Notes: generated by a model not told the origin, from the letters alone. 41,547 bases of DNA from Owenweeksia sp964619125 (GCA_964619125.1 CAZUCA010000026.1:1-41547); one strand, 5' to 3'; shown: positions 7,494 through 16,708, counted from the first letter of the stretch. Translations and numbers: made by a program.

Positions 7494-9730
7494 ATGCCCG
7501 GAATAAGACGAACTGCTCAGAAACAGGTGCTCTCACGTGTACCGGTAAACTATGAACCGGATACCAACCGCATTCCTGAGATTTATGGTGAAAACGTTTT
7601 CAATAAAAAGGCCATGCGCGAGTTTATGACCGCTGAGGCCTATGAGAACGTAATGGATGCCATGATGAAAGGCTCCAAGATCAGCCGTAATATGGCCGAT
7701 CAGGTAGCTTCGGGCATGAAAGCCTGGGCCCTGAGTAAGGGCGCTACCCATTACACTCACTGGTTTCAACCCCTAACCGGGGCTACCGCCGAGAAGCACG
7801 ACTCCTTTTTTCAACCTACCATGGATGGTGAGGCGATAGAAAAGTTTACCGGCGGACTGCTGGTTCAACAGGAGCCTGATGCTTCCAGCTTTCCCCACGG
7901 TGGCATCCGCAATACCTTTGAGGCACGCGGTTATACCGCCTGGGATCCGACCAGCCCTGCCTTTATCATGGGGCGCACCCTTTGCATCCCCACCATTTTC
8001 GTTAGCTATACCGGCGAGGCACTCGACAATAAAACCCCCCTGCTGCGTGCCCTGCAGTCACTTGATCAGATTGCTACCCGCGTTTGCCAGTACTTTGATA
8101 AAAATGTGAAGAAAGTAAATGCTACCCTCGGCTGGGAGCAGGAGTACTTTTTGGTGGATACCGCCTTTTACAATGCCCGTCCTGACCTGAAGACCTGTGG
8201 CCGCACCCTCTTGGGGCACGCTCCTGCCAAAGGTCAGCAGCTCGATGACCACTATTTTGGTGCTATTCCTGACCGGGTGCGCATGTTTATGCGTGAGCTC
8301 GAGTATGAATGCTATCGTCTCGGTATTCCGGTGACCACCCGTCATAATGAGGTGGCCCCGATGCAGTTTGAGCTGGCACCCATGTTTGAAGAGGCCAACG
8401 TATCCGTTGATCACAACTCCCTGTTGATGGATGTGATGGACCGCGTAGCCCGCAAGCACTTCTTCAAGGCCCTGAACCATGAGAAGCCTTATGCCGGGGT
8501 GAATGGAAGTGGTAAGCACAATAACTGGTCGCTGAGCACTGATACTGGCGTTAACCTGCTTAGCCCCGGTAAAACTCCTAAAACCAACCTGCAGTTCCTC
8601 ACTTTCTTTATCAATACCATCAAGGCGGTGCATGACAATGCCGACCTGCTGAGAGCTTCTATCGCTTCGGCCGGTAACGATCACCGCCTGGGGGCCAATG
8701 AAGCACCGCCGGCGATTATTTCGGTTTTCATCGGTAGCCAGCTTACGGCTACACTTGATGCCCTGGAACAACTTGAAAGCGGTAAACTTACCCCCGAGCA
8801 GAAGTCGGATCTGAAACTGAACGTGGTAGGTAAAATCCCCGAGATTCTGCTCGACAATACCGATCGTAACCGCACCTCACCTTTTGCCTTTACCGGTAAT
8901 AAATTTGAATTCCGCGCCGTGGGCTCTAACGCCAACTGTGCCCAGCCCATGACTGTAATGAATACCATTATGGCCGACCAGCTGCGCAAATTCAAAGCAG
9001 AGGTGGATTCTCATATTAAAGATGGCATGAAAAAGGATGACGCCATCTTTAATGTGTTGAAAGACTATATTAAGGAGAGCAAGGCGATCCGTTTTGAAGG
9101 TGACGGCTACTCTGATGAGTGGGTAAAAGAAGCCGAGAAGCGCGGTCTCAACAATGTGAAGACCACTCCCAAGGCGCTTGACTTTTATGTTAGGACACTT
9201 GATGCGGTAATTGAGCGCGCTTGGGANNNNNNNNNNATGTTAGTGACTCCGCCCTGCGCATTTTCCGCGACAATAACGTGATGAGCGACGTGGAGGTAAA
9301 GGCCCGCCATGAAATTATGCTGGAGGAGTACCTGCTCAAGATTCAGATTGAATCGAGAGTGCTGGGTGATATCGCTGGTAATCACGTGGTGCCCACCGCT
9401 ATTAACTATCAAAACCGTTTGATCGAAAACGTACGTGGCCTTAAGGAGGTGCTGCCTACCGATGTATATAATAAGGTAGCCAAGGAGCAACTGGATATGA
9501 TCAAGGAGATCAGCGAGCGCATTTCAGTGATAATCGCGGAGAAGGAAAATATGATCGAAACCCGAAAGAAGTGCAATAAAATTGAGGATACCCGCGAAAA
9601 AGCGATCCAATATCGTGAAGAAGTCTTCCCGTTTTTCGACAAAATCCGTTATCAGTGCGACAAACTGGAGATGTTGATCGACGATGAAATTTGGCCTTTG
9701 CCCAAATATCGGGAGATGATTTTCGCCTAG
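7494..9730 (+). CDS. glnN: Glutamine synthetase type III (interrupted by an assembly gap)
   Basis: It catalyses ATP-dependent ligation of ammonia to glutamate, the main ammonium assimilation step. Type III features are the N-terminal extension with GGLLVQQEPDASSFPHGG, the GWEQEYF active-site strand, TTRHNEVAPMQFE, the NGSGKHNNWS loop and the C-terminal helical region ending PLPKYREMIFA. As printed, the frame breaks at an N run (9227-9236). The heptamer ATGTTAG occurs just before the gap (9187-9193) and directly after it (9237-9243). Joining 9193 to 9244 restores one frame of 728 residues reading DFYVSDSALRIFRDNN, which is about the family's usual length. I therefore regard the gene as intact. 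The start is ATG 7494, supported by the -7 box upstream. Confidence 0.95.
9194..9243. other. Assembly gap with spurious contig end inside glnN
   Basis: Ten Ns at 9227-9236 are flanked by a duplicated heptamer ATGTTAG. The 33 bases at 9194-9226 encode residues that do not fit the glutamine synthetase family and seem to be an erroneous contig end. Removing 9194-9243 gives an uninterrupted reading frame, so little or nothing appears to be missing. Confidence 0.8.
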
Positions 9731-9758
9731 TAAAGTGCTGATAATCTTTAAAAAGAGG

Positions 9759-9789
9759 AGCCGGTCAAGACTATTTGACCGGCTTTTTT
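9759..9789 (+). terminator. Intrinsic terminator after glnN
   Basis: A 10-bp perfect stem (AGCCGGTCAA at 9759-9768, TTGACCGGCT at 9775-9784) with a 6-base loop runs into T9784-9789. Confidence 0.9.
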
Positions 9790-9901
9790 CGTTGAAAAAA
9801 TGAGGACCCTGAACTCTTGTGAGAGCTTATTGCACAAAGGTTAGTGCCATTGCAATAAATGTTTATTTTAGCACGGCATAGCACAAAAATTCTCAGCACA
9901 T

Positions 9902-12436
9902 ATGAAGTTTTACCGTTTCGGTTTTTTGCTCTTCTTACTGACAATCAGTAGTTTAAATCTCCTGTCACAGGGGAGTGATGCGGCCACCGAGCCTGAGCCA
10001 AAAATGGACAAGGATGTAAAAGAGGCCTATGAAGCCTATGAGGCCCGCCAATATTTTGAGGCTATTGAGTTATTAAAAAGTGCATTTACCGAAGTAAGGG
10101 GCCGGGAGGACAAAACCGAGATCCTCTTTATGATTGCCGAGTCGTACCGGAATACCCTCGATTACCGCAACGCTGAAAACTATTACAACAAGGCGGCAAA
10201 GCTCGGTTATAAGGGTGCTGAGGCCAGCTTGCGCTATGCCGATATGCTGAAGGCACAGGGCGAATATGAAGAAGCTATTTCTGCATACCAGGATGTTAAA
10301 AAGGCCTATCCCCAGGAGACCCGCGCCGATGAAGGTATTGAATCAGCCAAACAGGCAGTGGCATGGATGGATCAGCCTAGTCGTTACCAGGTGAGCATCA
10401 TGAACGATATCAACGGGCGCGAGCTCGATTTTGCCCCCATTTTTGGCGGACGTCGCAACGAAACCAACGAAATTATTTTTTCTTCAGCCCGCGAAGAATC
10501 AGTGGGGGGGAAGGAAGATGGCTGGACCGGCCAGGAGTTTACCGATCTTTTTGTGACCACGGCCGAGCGCAAGAGCCGTCGTAGCCGCCGCGGTGGGGGT
10601 GATGAAAGCACCAACCCCGCCGAAATGAAGTGGTCTACGCCGGTGCCTCTCGATGAAGAGGAAGTAATCAATACCCGTCACAACGAAGGTGGTGCCACCT
10701 TTGACAGCCGCAAAAAGGAACTATACTTTACCCGTTGCATGGTAGAGAAAAACGTGAAAAACCTCTGCGGTATTTATATGTCGGAAAAAATCGGTCAAAG
10801 CTGGCGTGAGCCCGAAAAGCTTATTTTCGGCACCGATACCAATGCCAATGTGGGCCACCCCAATTTTTCGCCCAATGATGACTACCTCTATTTTGTAAGT
10901 ACCGATTTTGGGGCGGAGGGCCGTGATATTTTCCTGTCTACTTTCAATCGTCGCAGCAAAACCTGGAGCGAGCCCAAAAACCTGGGACCGAAGGTGAACA
11001 CCGCCGGTGATGAGCTCTTTCCCTTTGCCCACGACGATGGCTACCTGTATTTCTCCTCTAACGGCCACCCCGGAATGGGCGGTCTCGATATTTTTAAAAT
11101 TAAGGTTGGAGATAACGGCATGCCCCTGGCCGACGCCAAGGTGGAGAATATGCAATACCCCATCAATACCAACTTTGAAGACTACGGTCTGATTTTTCAG
11201 CCCGGCAATGATGAGGTAGGCTTTATGGTGAGCAACCGCAAAAACAAGCGCGGCAGCCTCGATGATGATATTTATGCGGTGGTGAAAACTCCTTTGGTGT
11301 ATAAGCTCGAAGGGGTGGTTACCAGCACTAAAACCGGGGCTCCCATTCAGCAAGCCACGGTAAAACTTGAAGGTAGCGATGGTACCAGCCTGGTGGTTAA
11401 TACCGATAAGGATGGCTACTACCTTTTTGAAGACGACGCCATCTCAAGCGACACCCAGTACGAGCTGTCATTCGAAAAGCAGAAGTTCTTAACCAATACC
11501 GGTAATGTAACTACTATCGGGGTGCCTCTCAGCTCTTTTGAGTTTGTACCTTCTGACAACGAGTTTCTGCATGTACTGCGGCTCAACAAGGCGCTTGATC
11601 CTATCGAGGAGCCCATTGTACTGCCAAACGTATTCTTTGATCTGGCTAAGTGGGATTTACGTCCTGAGTCAAGGGCGGCACTTGATAGTGTGGTGACTAT
11701 ACTGGACCGCAACCCCACTATTGTTATTGAACTGCGTTCGCACACTGACTACCGCGATACCGAGCAAAGCAACCAGGTGCTTTCACAGAAGCGCGCCGAT
11801 ACCTCGGTAGCTTACCTGATTTCAAAAGGGGTGGCTGAGGCCCGCCTGGTATCAAAAGGGATGGGCGAAAGCGAACCCTTTACCATTCCCGAAAATTACT
11901 CCGGTTATGGCGCTGGCCAGTTTGAAGCTGGCACCACCCTTACCGAGGCCTTTATCAAAACCCAGTCGCCCGAAAAGCAGGAAGTGGCTAACCAGATCAA
12001 CCGTAGAACGGACTTTAAAGTATTGCGCGACGATTACGTTCCAGCCGGTGGTATTCCCGGTGCCGAAGCGGTTAATCCCAAAGACATCCTTAAGGAGAAA
12101 AATGAGGAAAGTGATGAGCAAGGGCAAATCTACGTGCTGAAGCAGCGCGAAAGCTTTGGAACCGTTGCGCGTGAATTCAATATTAATATCGTAGAGCTTA
12201 AGCGCCTCAACAATGGCCTGCGCGGCGTGCGTCCTTTTGAGGGCCTGCAGCTGAAAGTAACGAAAGATGGTAACTATGAGCAGTGGGATGCCACCCACTT
12301 CCAGGTAAACCGCCGGGGCACTTCACTCAAGGATGTGTCAAAGCAGGTGGATGTAGATGATGATGTACTGGAAGAACTCAACCCCGACATTGACAAACGC
12401 GATGTACCGGTAGGTTACTGGGTTCGTATTAAATAA
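9902..12436 (+). CDS. PorE-like OmpA-family envelope protein (TPR, PD40 propeller, CRD, OmpA, LysM)
   Basis: The 844-residue protein has a signal peptide (residues 1 to about 22, no lipobox Cys). It continues with TPR-like helices (about 38-160), a PD40/WD40-like propeller (about 176-440, with repeats such as HPNFSPNDDYLYFVS and DDGYLYFSSNG), a carboxypeptidase-regulatory beta-sandwich (from about 464, EGVVTSTKTGAPIQQATV), and an OmpA peptidoglycan-binding domain (from about 575, NVFFDLAKWDLRPES). Two LysM-like segments close it (from about 740 and 798). The order TPR, propeller, CRD, OmpA is that of PorE, a T9SS component; the LysM pair is additional. Expected place: outer-membrane periplasmic face, tethered to peptidoglycan. 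PorE identity is inference, because related OmpA/PD40 proteins are numerous in this phylum. It stands alone between two terminators. Confidence 0.85.
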   Translation: MKFYRFGFLLFLLTISSLNLLSQGSDAATEPEPKMDKDVKEAYEAYEARQYFEAIELLKSAFTEVRGREDKTEILFMIAESYRNTLDYRNAENYYNKAAKLGYKGAEASLRYADMLKAQGEYEEAISAYQDVKKAYPQETRADEGIESAKQAVAWMDQPSRYQVSIMNDINGRELDFAPIFGGRRNETNEIIFSSAREESVGGKEDGWTGQEFTDLFVTTAERKSRRSRRGGGDESTNPAEMKWSTPVPLDEEEVINTRHNEGGATFDSRKKELYFTRCMVEKNVKNLCGIYMSEKIGQSWREPEKLIFGTDTNANVGHPNFSPNDDYLYFVSTDFGAEGRDIFLSTFNRRSKTWSEPKNLGPKVNTAGDELFPFAHDDGYLYFSSNGHPGMGGLDIFKIKVGDNGMPLADAKVENMQYPINTNFEDYGLIFQPGNDEVGFMVSNRKNKRGSLDDDIYAVVKTPLVYKLEGVVTSTKTGAPIQQATVKLEGSDGTSLVVNTDKDGYYLFEDDAISSDTQYELSFEKQKFLTNTGNVTTIGVPLSSFEFVPSDNEFLHVLRLNKALDPIEEPIVLPNVFFDLAKWDLRPESRAALDSVVTILDRNPTIVIELRSHTDYRDTEQSNQVLSQKRADTSVAYLISKGVAEARLVSKGMGESEPFTIPENYSGYGAGQFEAGTTLTEAFIKTQSPEKQEVANQINRRTDFKVLRDDYVPAGGIPGAEAVNPKDILKEKNEESDEQGQIYVLKQRESFGTVAREFNINIVELKRLNNGLRGVRPFEGLQLKVTKDGNYEQWDATHFQVNRRGTSLKDVSKQVDVDDDVLEELNPDIDKRDVPVGYWVRIK

Positions 12437-12457
12437 AGTGATTTATTAAAAAGAATT

Positions 12458-12498
12458 GGCGCTCCGTAGAAGGTATTCTGCGGAGCGCCTTTATTTTT
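12458..12498 (+). terminator. Intrinsic terminator after the PorE-like gene
   Basis: A 14-bp stem (12458-12471 with 12476-12489; one T-G pair) with GGTA loop is followed by a T-rich tail to 12498. An in-frame TTG at 12456 just before it is not a credible start for purM. Confidence 0.9.
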
Positions 12499-12499
12499 G
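12492..12499 (+). promoter_or_regulatory. Candidate -7 element very close to the purM start
   Basis: TATTTTTG fits TAnnTTTG but ends only 4 bases before the purM ATG (12504), so transcription would begin at or near the start codon. No TTG lies at the expected -33 distance, which falls in the terminator stem. Chance similarity inside a T tract is possible. Confidence 0.25.
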
Positions 12500-12503
12500 C
12501 AGC

Positions 12504-13676
12504 ATGGATCAGAATAACAGGTATAGCGGACGGGGTGTATCGGCCCAGAAAGAAGATGTGCATAAGGCGATTGCCAAAATGGATAAAGGACTTTTCCCGC
12601 AGGCATTTTGTAAGATCATTCCCGATTATCTTACCGGTAGCGAGGATCATTGTGTGGTAATGCATGCCGATGGCGCTGGTACCAAGTCATCACTGGCTTA
12701 TATGTACTGGAAGGAAACCGGAGACCTTTCCGTTTGGAAGGGAATCGCCCAGGATGCTCTGGTGATGAATATTGACGATCTCCTGTGTGTGGGTGCTACT
12801 GAAAGTCCTATTTTACTGTCGTCTACTATCGGCCGCAATAAAAATCTGATTCCCGGCGAAGTGATTTCGGCCATTATCAATGGCACCCAGGAGCTGGCCG
12901 ATGAACTGGCCCGTCACGGCGTCGATATCATTCTTACCGGTGGTGAAACTGCTGATGTGGGTGACCTGGTCCGTACTATCATCGTAGATAGCACCGTTAC
13001 GGCCCGCATGAAGCGCAGTGAGGTGATAAACAACGCCAATATCAAGGCTGGTAATGTAATTGTAGGGCTGAGCTCATATGGTCAGGCCAAATACGAGCAA
13101 GAATATAATGGCGGCATGGGTAGCAATGGCCTTACCTCGGCCCGCCATGACGTTTTTGGAAAAGAACTGGCAGCAAAGTATCCCGAGTCTTTTGATCCCC
13201 TGGTGCCTGAAGAATTGATTTACAGTGGTAAGCTCAACTTAACCGACCCGGTAGGTGGTGCCCCGCTTGATGCCGGAAAACTGGTATTGTCGCCCACGCG
13301 TACCTATGCACCGGTGATAAAGGCAATGCTCAAGAAGCATCGCGCCGCCATCGATGGTATGGTGCATTGCAGTGGTGGCGCCCAAACCAAGGTGCTCCAC
13401 TTTGTAGAAAATGTCCATGTGATAAAGGACAACTTGTTTCCGGTGCCGCCTTTATTTAAACTTATTCAGGAGCAGTCGGGTACCGATTACCGCGAAATGT
13501 ACCAGGTGTTTAACATGGGGCACCGCATGGAGTTGTATTGCCAGGCTGAAGTGGCTGAGGACCTGATCAAAATCTCACACAGCTTTGGTGTGGAGGCTCA
13601 AATTGTGGGTAGGGTAGAAGAGGCCCCGGCCAAAAAACTTACCATCAAAAGTGAGTTTGGTGAGTTTAGTTATTAA
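12504..13676 (+). CDS. purM: Phosphoribosylformylglycinamidine cyclo-ligase (AIR synthetase)
   Basis: The 390-residue protein closes the imidazole ring of FGAM with ATP to give AIR in de novo purine synthesis. It starts MDQNNRYSGRGVSAQKED. It contains the PurM-type segments HADGAGTKSSLAYMYWKETG, QDALVMNIDDLLCVGA, LTGGETADVGD and VDGMVHCSGGAQTKVL, and has the variant form typical of Bacteroidota. ATG 12504 is chosen because the earlier in-frame TTG lies in the terminator. It is followed 11 bases later by prfA and is probably the first gene of a purM-prfA-pyrF operon that joins nucleotide synthesis and translation. Confidence 0.96.
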   Translation: MDQNNRYSGRGVSAQKEDVHKAIAKMDKGLFPQAFCKIIPDYLTGSEDHCVVMHADGAGTKSSLAYMYWKETGDLSVWKGIAQDALVMNIDDLLCVGATESPILLSSTIGRNKNLIPGEVISAIINGTQELADELARHGVDIILTGGETADVGDLVRTIIVDSTVTARMKRSEVINNANIKAGNVIVGLSSYGQAKYEQEYNGGMGSNGLTSARHDVFGKELAAKYPESFDPLVPEELIYSGKLNLTDPVGGAPLDAGKLVLSPTRTYAPVIKAMLKKHRAAIDGMVHCSGGAQTKVLHFVENVHVIKDNLFPVPPLFKLIQEQSGTDYREMYQVFNMGHRMELYCQAEVAEDLIKISHSFGVEAQIVGRVEEAPAKKLTIKSEFGEFSY

Positions 13677-13687
13677 AAGGAAAAAGC

Positions 13688-14767
13688 ATGGATTTACAAT
13701 CAAAGCTTGATGCAATTGAGCAGCGCTATCACGAGGTAAATGACCTGATCATTCAGCCGGATGTGATTGCTGATCAGAAGCGCTACATAAAACTTACCCG
13801 TGAGTACAAGGACCTTAAGCCCCTGGTGGACGTAAGGAAGGAGTATATAGAGCTGAAAGCCAATATCAGTGAGGCACGGGAAATTATTGCCGATGGCAGT
13901 GACGCAGAAATGACAGAGATGGCCAAGGCCGAGTTGGCTGAGGCCGAGCCTGCCCTGGTGGAGCTCGAAGACAAAATTAAGTACCTGCTGATTCCCAAAG
14001 ATCCCGAAGATGCCAAGAATGCTGTACTGGAGATCAGGGCCGGAACCGGTGGTGATGAGGCTTCTCTTTTTGCCGGTGATCTCTACGAAATGTATAAGCG
14101 CTACTGCGAGGAGCAGGGCTGGAAGGTGGAGTTGGTAGATTTCAGCGAGGGCACCATGGGCGGCTACAAGGAAATTGTGCTCGACGTGAAGGGCGAGAAC
14201 GTCTACGGTATCCTGAAATTTGAAAGTGGCGTACATCGCGTGCAACGGGTGCCGGCCACCGAAACCCAGGGCAGGGTACACACATCGGCCGCTACGGTGG
14301 CAGTACTGCCAGAGGCGGAAGAAGTGGATGTGGAGCTCAACCCGGCTGATATTGAAATGCAAACCAGCCGCTCTGGGGGCGCCGGCGGACAGAACGTAAA
14401 CAAGGTGGAAACCAAGGTGCAGCTTACTCACAAGCCCAGCGGTATTGTGGTAGTATGCCAGGTGGAACGAAGCCAATTGGCCAACCGCGAGCGCGCGATG
14501 CAAATGCTCCGCACCAAGCTGTACGAGCAGGAGCTGGAAAAGCACAACTCAGAAATTGCCAGTAAGCGCAAGAGCATGGTGAGCAGTGGCGACCGCTCCG
14601 CCAAAATCCGCACCTACAACTTTCCTCAGGGGCGGGTTACCGACCACCGTATCAACAAAACTGTATATAATCTCGATGACATCCTGGGCGGAAAAATTCA
14701 GGAATTTATCGATGAACTTAAAATGGCCGAAAACGCCGAGCGCCTCAAGGAGGGCTCAGAAGCTTAA
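13688..14767 (+). CDS. prfA: Peptide chain release factor 1
   Basis: RF1 reads UAA and UAG stop codons and triggers peptide release on the ribosome. The 359-residue protein has the usual length. The codon-reading tripeptide PAT is at residues 189-191 (VQRVPATETQG), which distinguishes RF1 from RF2. The catalytic GGQ is at 233-235 (SGGAGGQNVNK), and the conserved C-terminal stretch RTYNFPQGRVTDHRIN follows. It lies 11 bases after purM and 3 bases before pyrF, so translation of the three is probably coupled. Confidence 0.98.
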   Translation: MDLQSKLDAIEQRYHEVNDLIIQPDVIADQKRYIKLTREYKDLKPLVDVRKEYIELKANISEAREIIADGSDAEMTEMAKAELAEAEPALVELEDKIKYLLIPKDPEDAKNAVLEIRAGTGGDEASLFAGDLYEMYKRYCEEQGWKVELVDFSEGTMGGYKEIVLDVKGENVYGILKFESGVHRVQRVPATETQGRVHTSAATVAVLPEAEEVDVELNPADIEMQTSRSGGAGGQNVNKVETKVQLTHKPSGIVVVCQVERSQLANRERAMQMLRTKLYEQELEKHNSEIASKRKSMVSSGDRSAKIRTYNFPQGRVTDHRINKTVYNLDDILGGKIQEFIDELKMAENAERLKEGSEA

Positions 14768-14770
14768 ATT

Positions 14771-15583
14771 ATGACCAGAGAGCAACTACAGCAGCAGATC
14801 AGCAAGAAGAAATCAATGCTATGTGTGGGACTGGATACCGATCCTGATCGAATACCTGCCCACTTGTTGAAGGAAGAAGATCCTGTATTTGCTTTTAATA
14901 AGGCCATCATAGATGCCACCCACCCCTTTGCCGTGGCCTATAAGCCCAATACCGCTTTTTACGAAGCCATGGGGGTGGCCGGCTGGCGAAGCCTGGAGCG
15001 TACTATCAATTACCTCAATGAAAAGCATCCGGAAGTTTTCACTATTGCCGATGCCAAGCGCGGCGATATTGGCAATACTTCCAGCCGCTACGCACAAGCC
15101 TTTTTTGAAGAGCTTAGCTTCGATTCGGTGACCGTGGCACCCTACATGGGCGAAGACTCGGTAAAGCCATTCCTTGAATTTGAAAATAAGTGGACCATTG
15201 TTCTGGGCCTGACCTCAAACAGTGGCAGCGCCGATTTTCAGCACCTTTCCCTGGCTGAGGGAACTTCCTTATTTGAAACGGTATTGCAAAAGGTGAGTGC
15301 CTGGGGTTCCCCCGATAAACTGATGTTTGTGGTGGGAGCCACCCAAACTGAATTTCTTGAAAAAGTAAGAGCAGTAATTCCGCAACATTTTCTGTTGGTG
15401 CCGGGGGTAGGGGCCCAGGGAGGTAGTTTAGAGGGAGTTATCGCGGCCGGTATGGGTGAAAAACCAAATTTGCTCATTAATTCTTCGCGCGCTATCATTT
15501 ATTCTTCGACCGGCCCTGATTTTGCTGAATCGGCTGGCAAAGCCGCACGGGCTCTGCAAAAGCAGATGTCTGCCCACCTTTAG
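14771..15583 (+). CDS. pyrF: Orotidine 5'-phosphate decarboxylase (subfamily 2)
   Basis: It converts OMP to UMP, the last step of de novo pyrimidine synthesis. The 270-residue protein has the catalytic Asp/Lys cluster IADAKRGDIGNTS (D94, K96, D99) and the phosphate-binding motifs VAPYMGEDSVKPF and VPGVGAQGGSLEG near the C-terminus. Length and sequence agree with subfamily 2 rather than the roughly 230-residue E. coli type. It is the last gene of the purM operon and is followed by a terminator. Confidence 0.96.
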   Translation: MTREQLQQQISKKKSMLCVGLDTDPDRIPAHLLKEEDPVFAFNKAIIDATHPFAVAYKPNTAFYEAMGVAGWRSLERTINYLNEKHPEVFTIADAKRGDIGNTSSRYAQAFFEELSFDSVTVAPYMGEDSVKPFLEFENKWTIVLGLTSNSGSADFQHLSLAEGTSLFETVLQKVSAWGSPDKLMFVVGATQTEFLEKVRAVIPQHFLLVPGVGAQGGSLEGVIAAGMGEKPNLLINSSRAIIYSSTGPDFAESAGKAARALQKQMSAHL

Positions 15584-15621
15584 TTAATTTTCCCATAAGA
15601 GACTATTTTCAACTTAAGTAT

Positions 15622-15664
15622 AGTCGCGTTTTGGCCTTTATTGTCCATTGCGCGACTTTTTTTT
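15622..15664 (+). terminator. Terminator after pyrF
   Basis: AGTCGCG (15622-15628) pairs with CGCGACT (15651-15657) across a 22-base loop and runs into T15657-15664. The long loop makes it weaker than the other terminators here. Confidence 0.6.
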
Positions 15665-15947
15665 GCGCGTAATTCTAGCGGTTAATTATCAGCTGTTTAT
15701 CAGATTTAATTGCTGGAATTGTGCTAGCAAGGCAGCTGGGGTGGGAGCTAATCTTCAAGAGCATTTATCGCTAAGTGGTTAATATTCAATTTAATGATAT
15801 CTAATATTAATCCTGTCGCATATTTGATATTGCAAACGGGACTACACTCTCGCTATTGCACTCTACTCAAAAGAATACGAAGATAAGTGTTATAATATTA
15901 AGGTGTCATGAAACGACCTTTAACTCTTGCTCTCTACTCTGTTTGTG

Positions 15948-15998
15948 AAAAGACCGGCCCCGAAAACTCCACTCCAAAAACTCGGGCCAGGTCTTTTT
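15948..15998 (+). terminator. Terminator-like leader hairpin (possible attenuator or end of a small RNA)
   Basis: The arms 15948-15960 and 15984-15997 pair over 13 bp with a single bulged A (15989), enclose 23 bases and finish in five Ts (15994-15998). It lies between a plausible transcript start region and the first cluster gene. It could end a small transcript from 15665 onward or act as conditional attenuation; neither is shown. Confidence 0.5.
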
Positions 15999-16060
15999 CA
16001 AGCGTACACAACTTTTTTAATCAATTCCTAAACTCTAATACGTTCAATTTAAATTTTCTC

Positions 16061-16708
16061 ATGATGAAAAGAACTTTAACTAACCTTTCTGCCAAGCTGG
16101 TACTTATTGCCGGTTTGCTCTTTATATCGACCGGTGCTTTTGCCCAGGTTATGTATAAAGATACAGTGTGTGCCGGTACCCAGGATGTGGTATACGGTGT
16201 AAACGGGGCCGTGGCCACCAGTACCTATACCTGGTTTCTGGATGATCCCACTGCCGGTACTATTGACAACAGCATTACCGCCAACAACGGTGAAATTGAA
16301 ATTGACTGGGGTACTACCACCGGTGTTTACTACCTGAGTGTGTTCGAAACTTCGTCAGATGGCTGTATTGGTGATACCACTCAACTGGAGATTGAAATCT
16401 TCCCTCTACCAACCGTGGCACTTGTTACCACTCCAGTGTGTGAGTACGATCAGTCAACCATTACCTTCACCTTTACCGGTCAGGCACCATGGGTAGTTGA
16501 CTTTACCGACGGTACCAATACCTGGACCGAAACGGCCACCGCCAGCCCTCATACCTTTACTCTGCCGATCTATGCTACTTCGCAGTCGATTGATGTAACT
16601 GGTTTGACTGATGCTAACGGATGTAGTCCTAACGCAGGTACTATGCCTACAGGTGTGGGTGTAACTATCTGGCCTAAGCCTAGCACTGGCGCAATTTATC
16701 ACTACTAA
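16061..16708 (+). CDS. Secreted Ig-like protein with C-terminal IYHY tail
   Basis: Not recognised as a named family. The 215-residue protein has a signal peptide (MMKRTLTNLSAKLVLIAGLLF, ending near GAFAQ) and two beta-rich modules. Residues about 30-120 form an Ig/PKD-like domain (WFLDDP...IEIDWGTTTGVYYLSV...GCIGDT) related to the first domain of the next gene. Residues about 120-215 form a module (VCEYDQSTITFTFTGQAPW...LTDANGCS) that recurs in the products at 17786 and 18956 and ends PSTGAIYHY. No type A or B T9SS domain is present, so how it crosses the outer membrane is unknown. Start at ATG 16061 is chosen by the signal peptide. It is the first gene of a five-gene co-oriented cluster. Confidence 0.85.
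   Translation: MMKRTLTNLSAKLVLIAGLLFISTGAFAQVMYKDTVCAGTQDVVYGVNGAVATSTYTWFLDDPTAGTIDNSITANNGEIEIDWGTTTGVYYLSVFETSSDGCIGDTTQLEIEIFPLPTVALVTTPVCEYDQSTITFTFTGQAPWVVDFTDGTNTWTETATASPHTFTLPIYATSQSIDVTGLTDANGCSPNAGTMPTGVGVTIWPKPSTGAIYHY

Larger units (their letters stand above)
15584..16060. other. 477-base non-coding stretch ahead of the secreted-protein cluster
   Basis: It holds the pyrF terminator (15622-15664), an AT-rich stretch without a convincing gene (15665-15907), and a second terminator-like hairpin (15948-15998) only 63 bases before the first gene of the cluster. An in-frame ATG at 15908 would extend that gene by 51 residues through the hairpin and ahead of a proper signal peptide, so I treat it as leader. 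The only promoter-like site noted is CATATTTG at 15819-15826, which is one base off the consensus and has no -33 partner. Confidence 0.6.

Noticed and set aside
8058..8771. 237-residue open frame antisense to glutamine synthetase
   Set aside because: It lies wholly opposite conserved active-site coding sequence and shows no domain or signal.
9221..9281. Frameshift or split glutamine synthetase pseudogene
   Set aside because: The break coincides with an N run and disappears when the duplicated heptamer is joined.
12456..12503. Upstream TTG start for purM
   Set aside because: It lies at the edge of the terminator hairpin and adds residues absent from the family's N-terminus.
13700..14545. 281-residue open frame antisense to prfA
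   Set aside because: prfA is certain from its PAT and GGQ motifs. The antisense frame has no recognisable domain and a His/Leu-rich composition typical of mirror reading.
15908..16060. 51-residue extension or leader peptide before the first tail-cluster gene
   Set aside because: The extension passes through a strong hairpin and precedes a complete signal peptide. No repeated codons suggest classical attenuation by a leader peptide, though a small RNA is not excluded.
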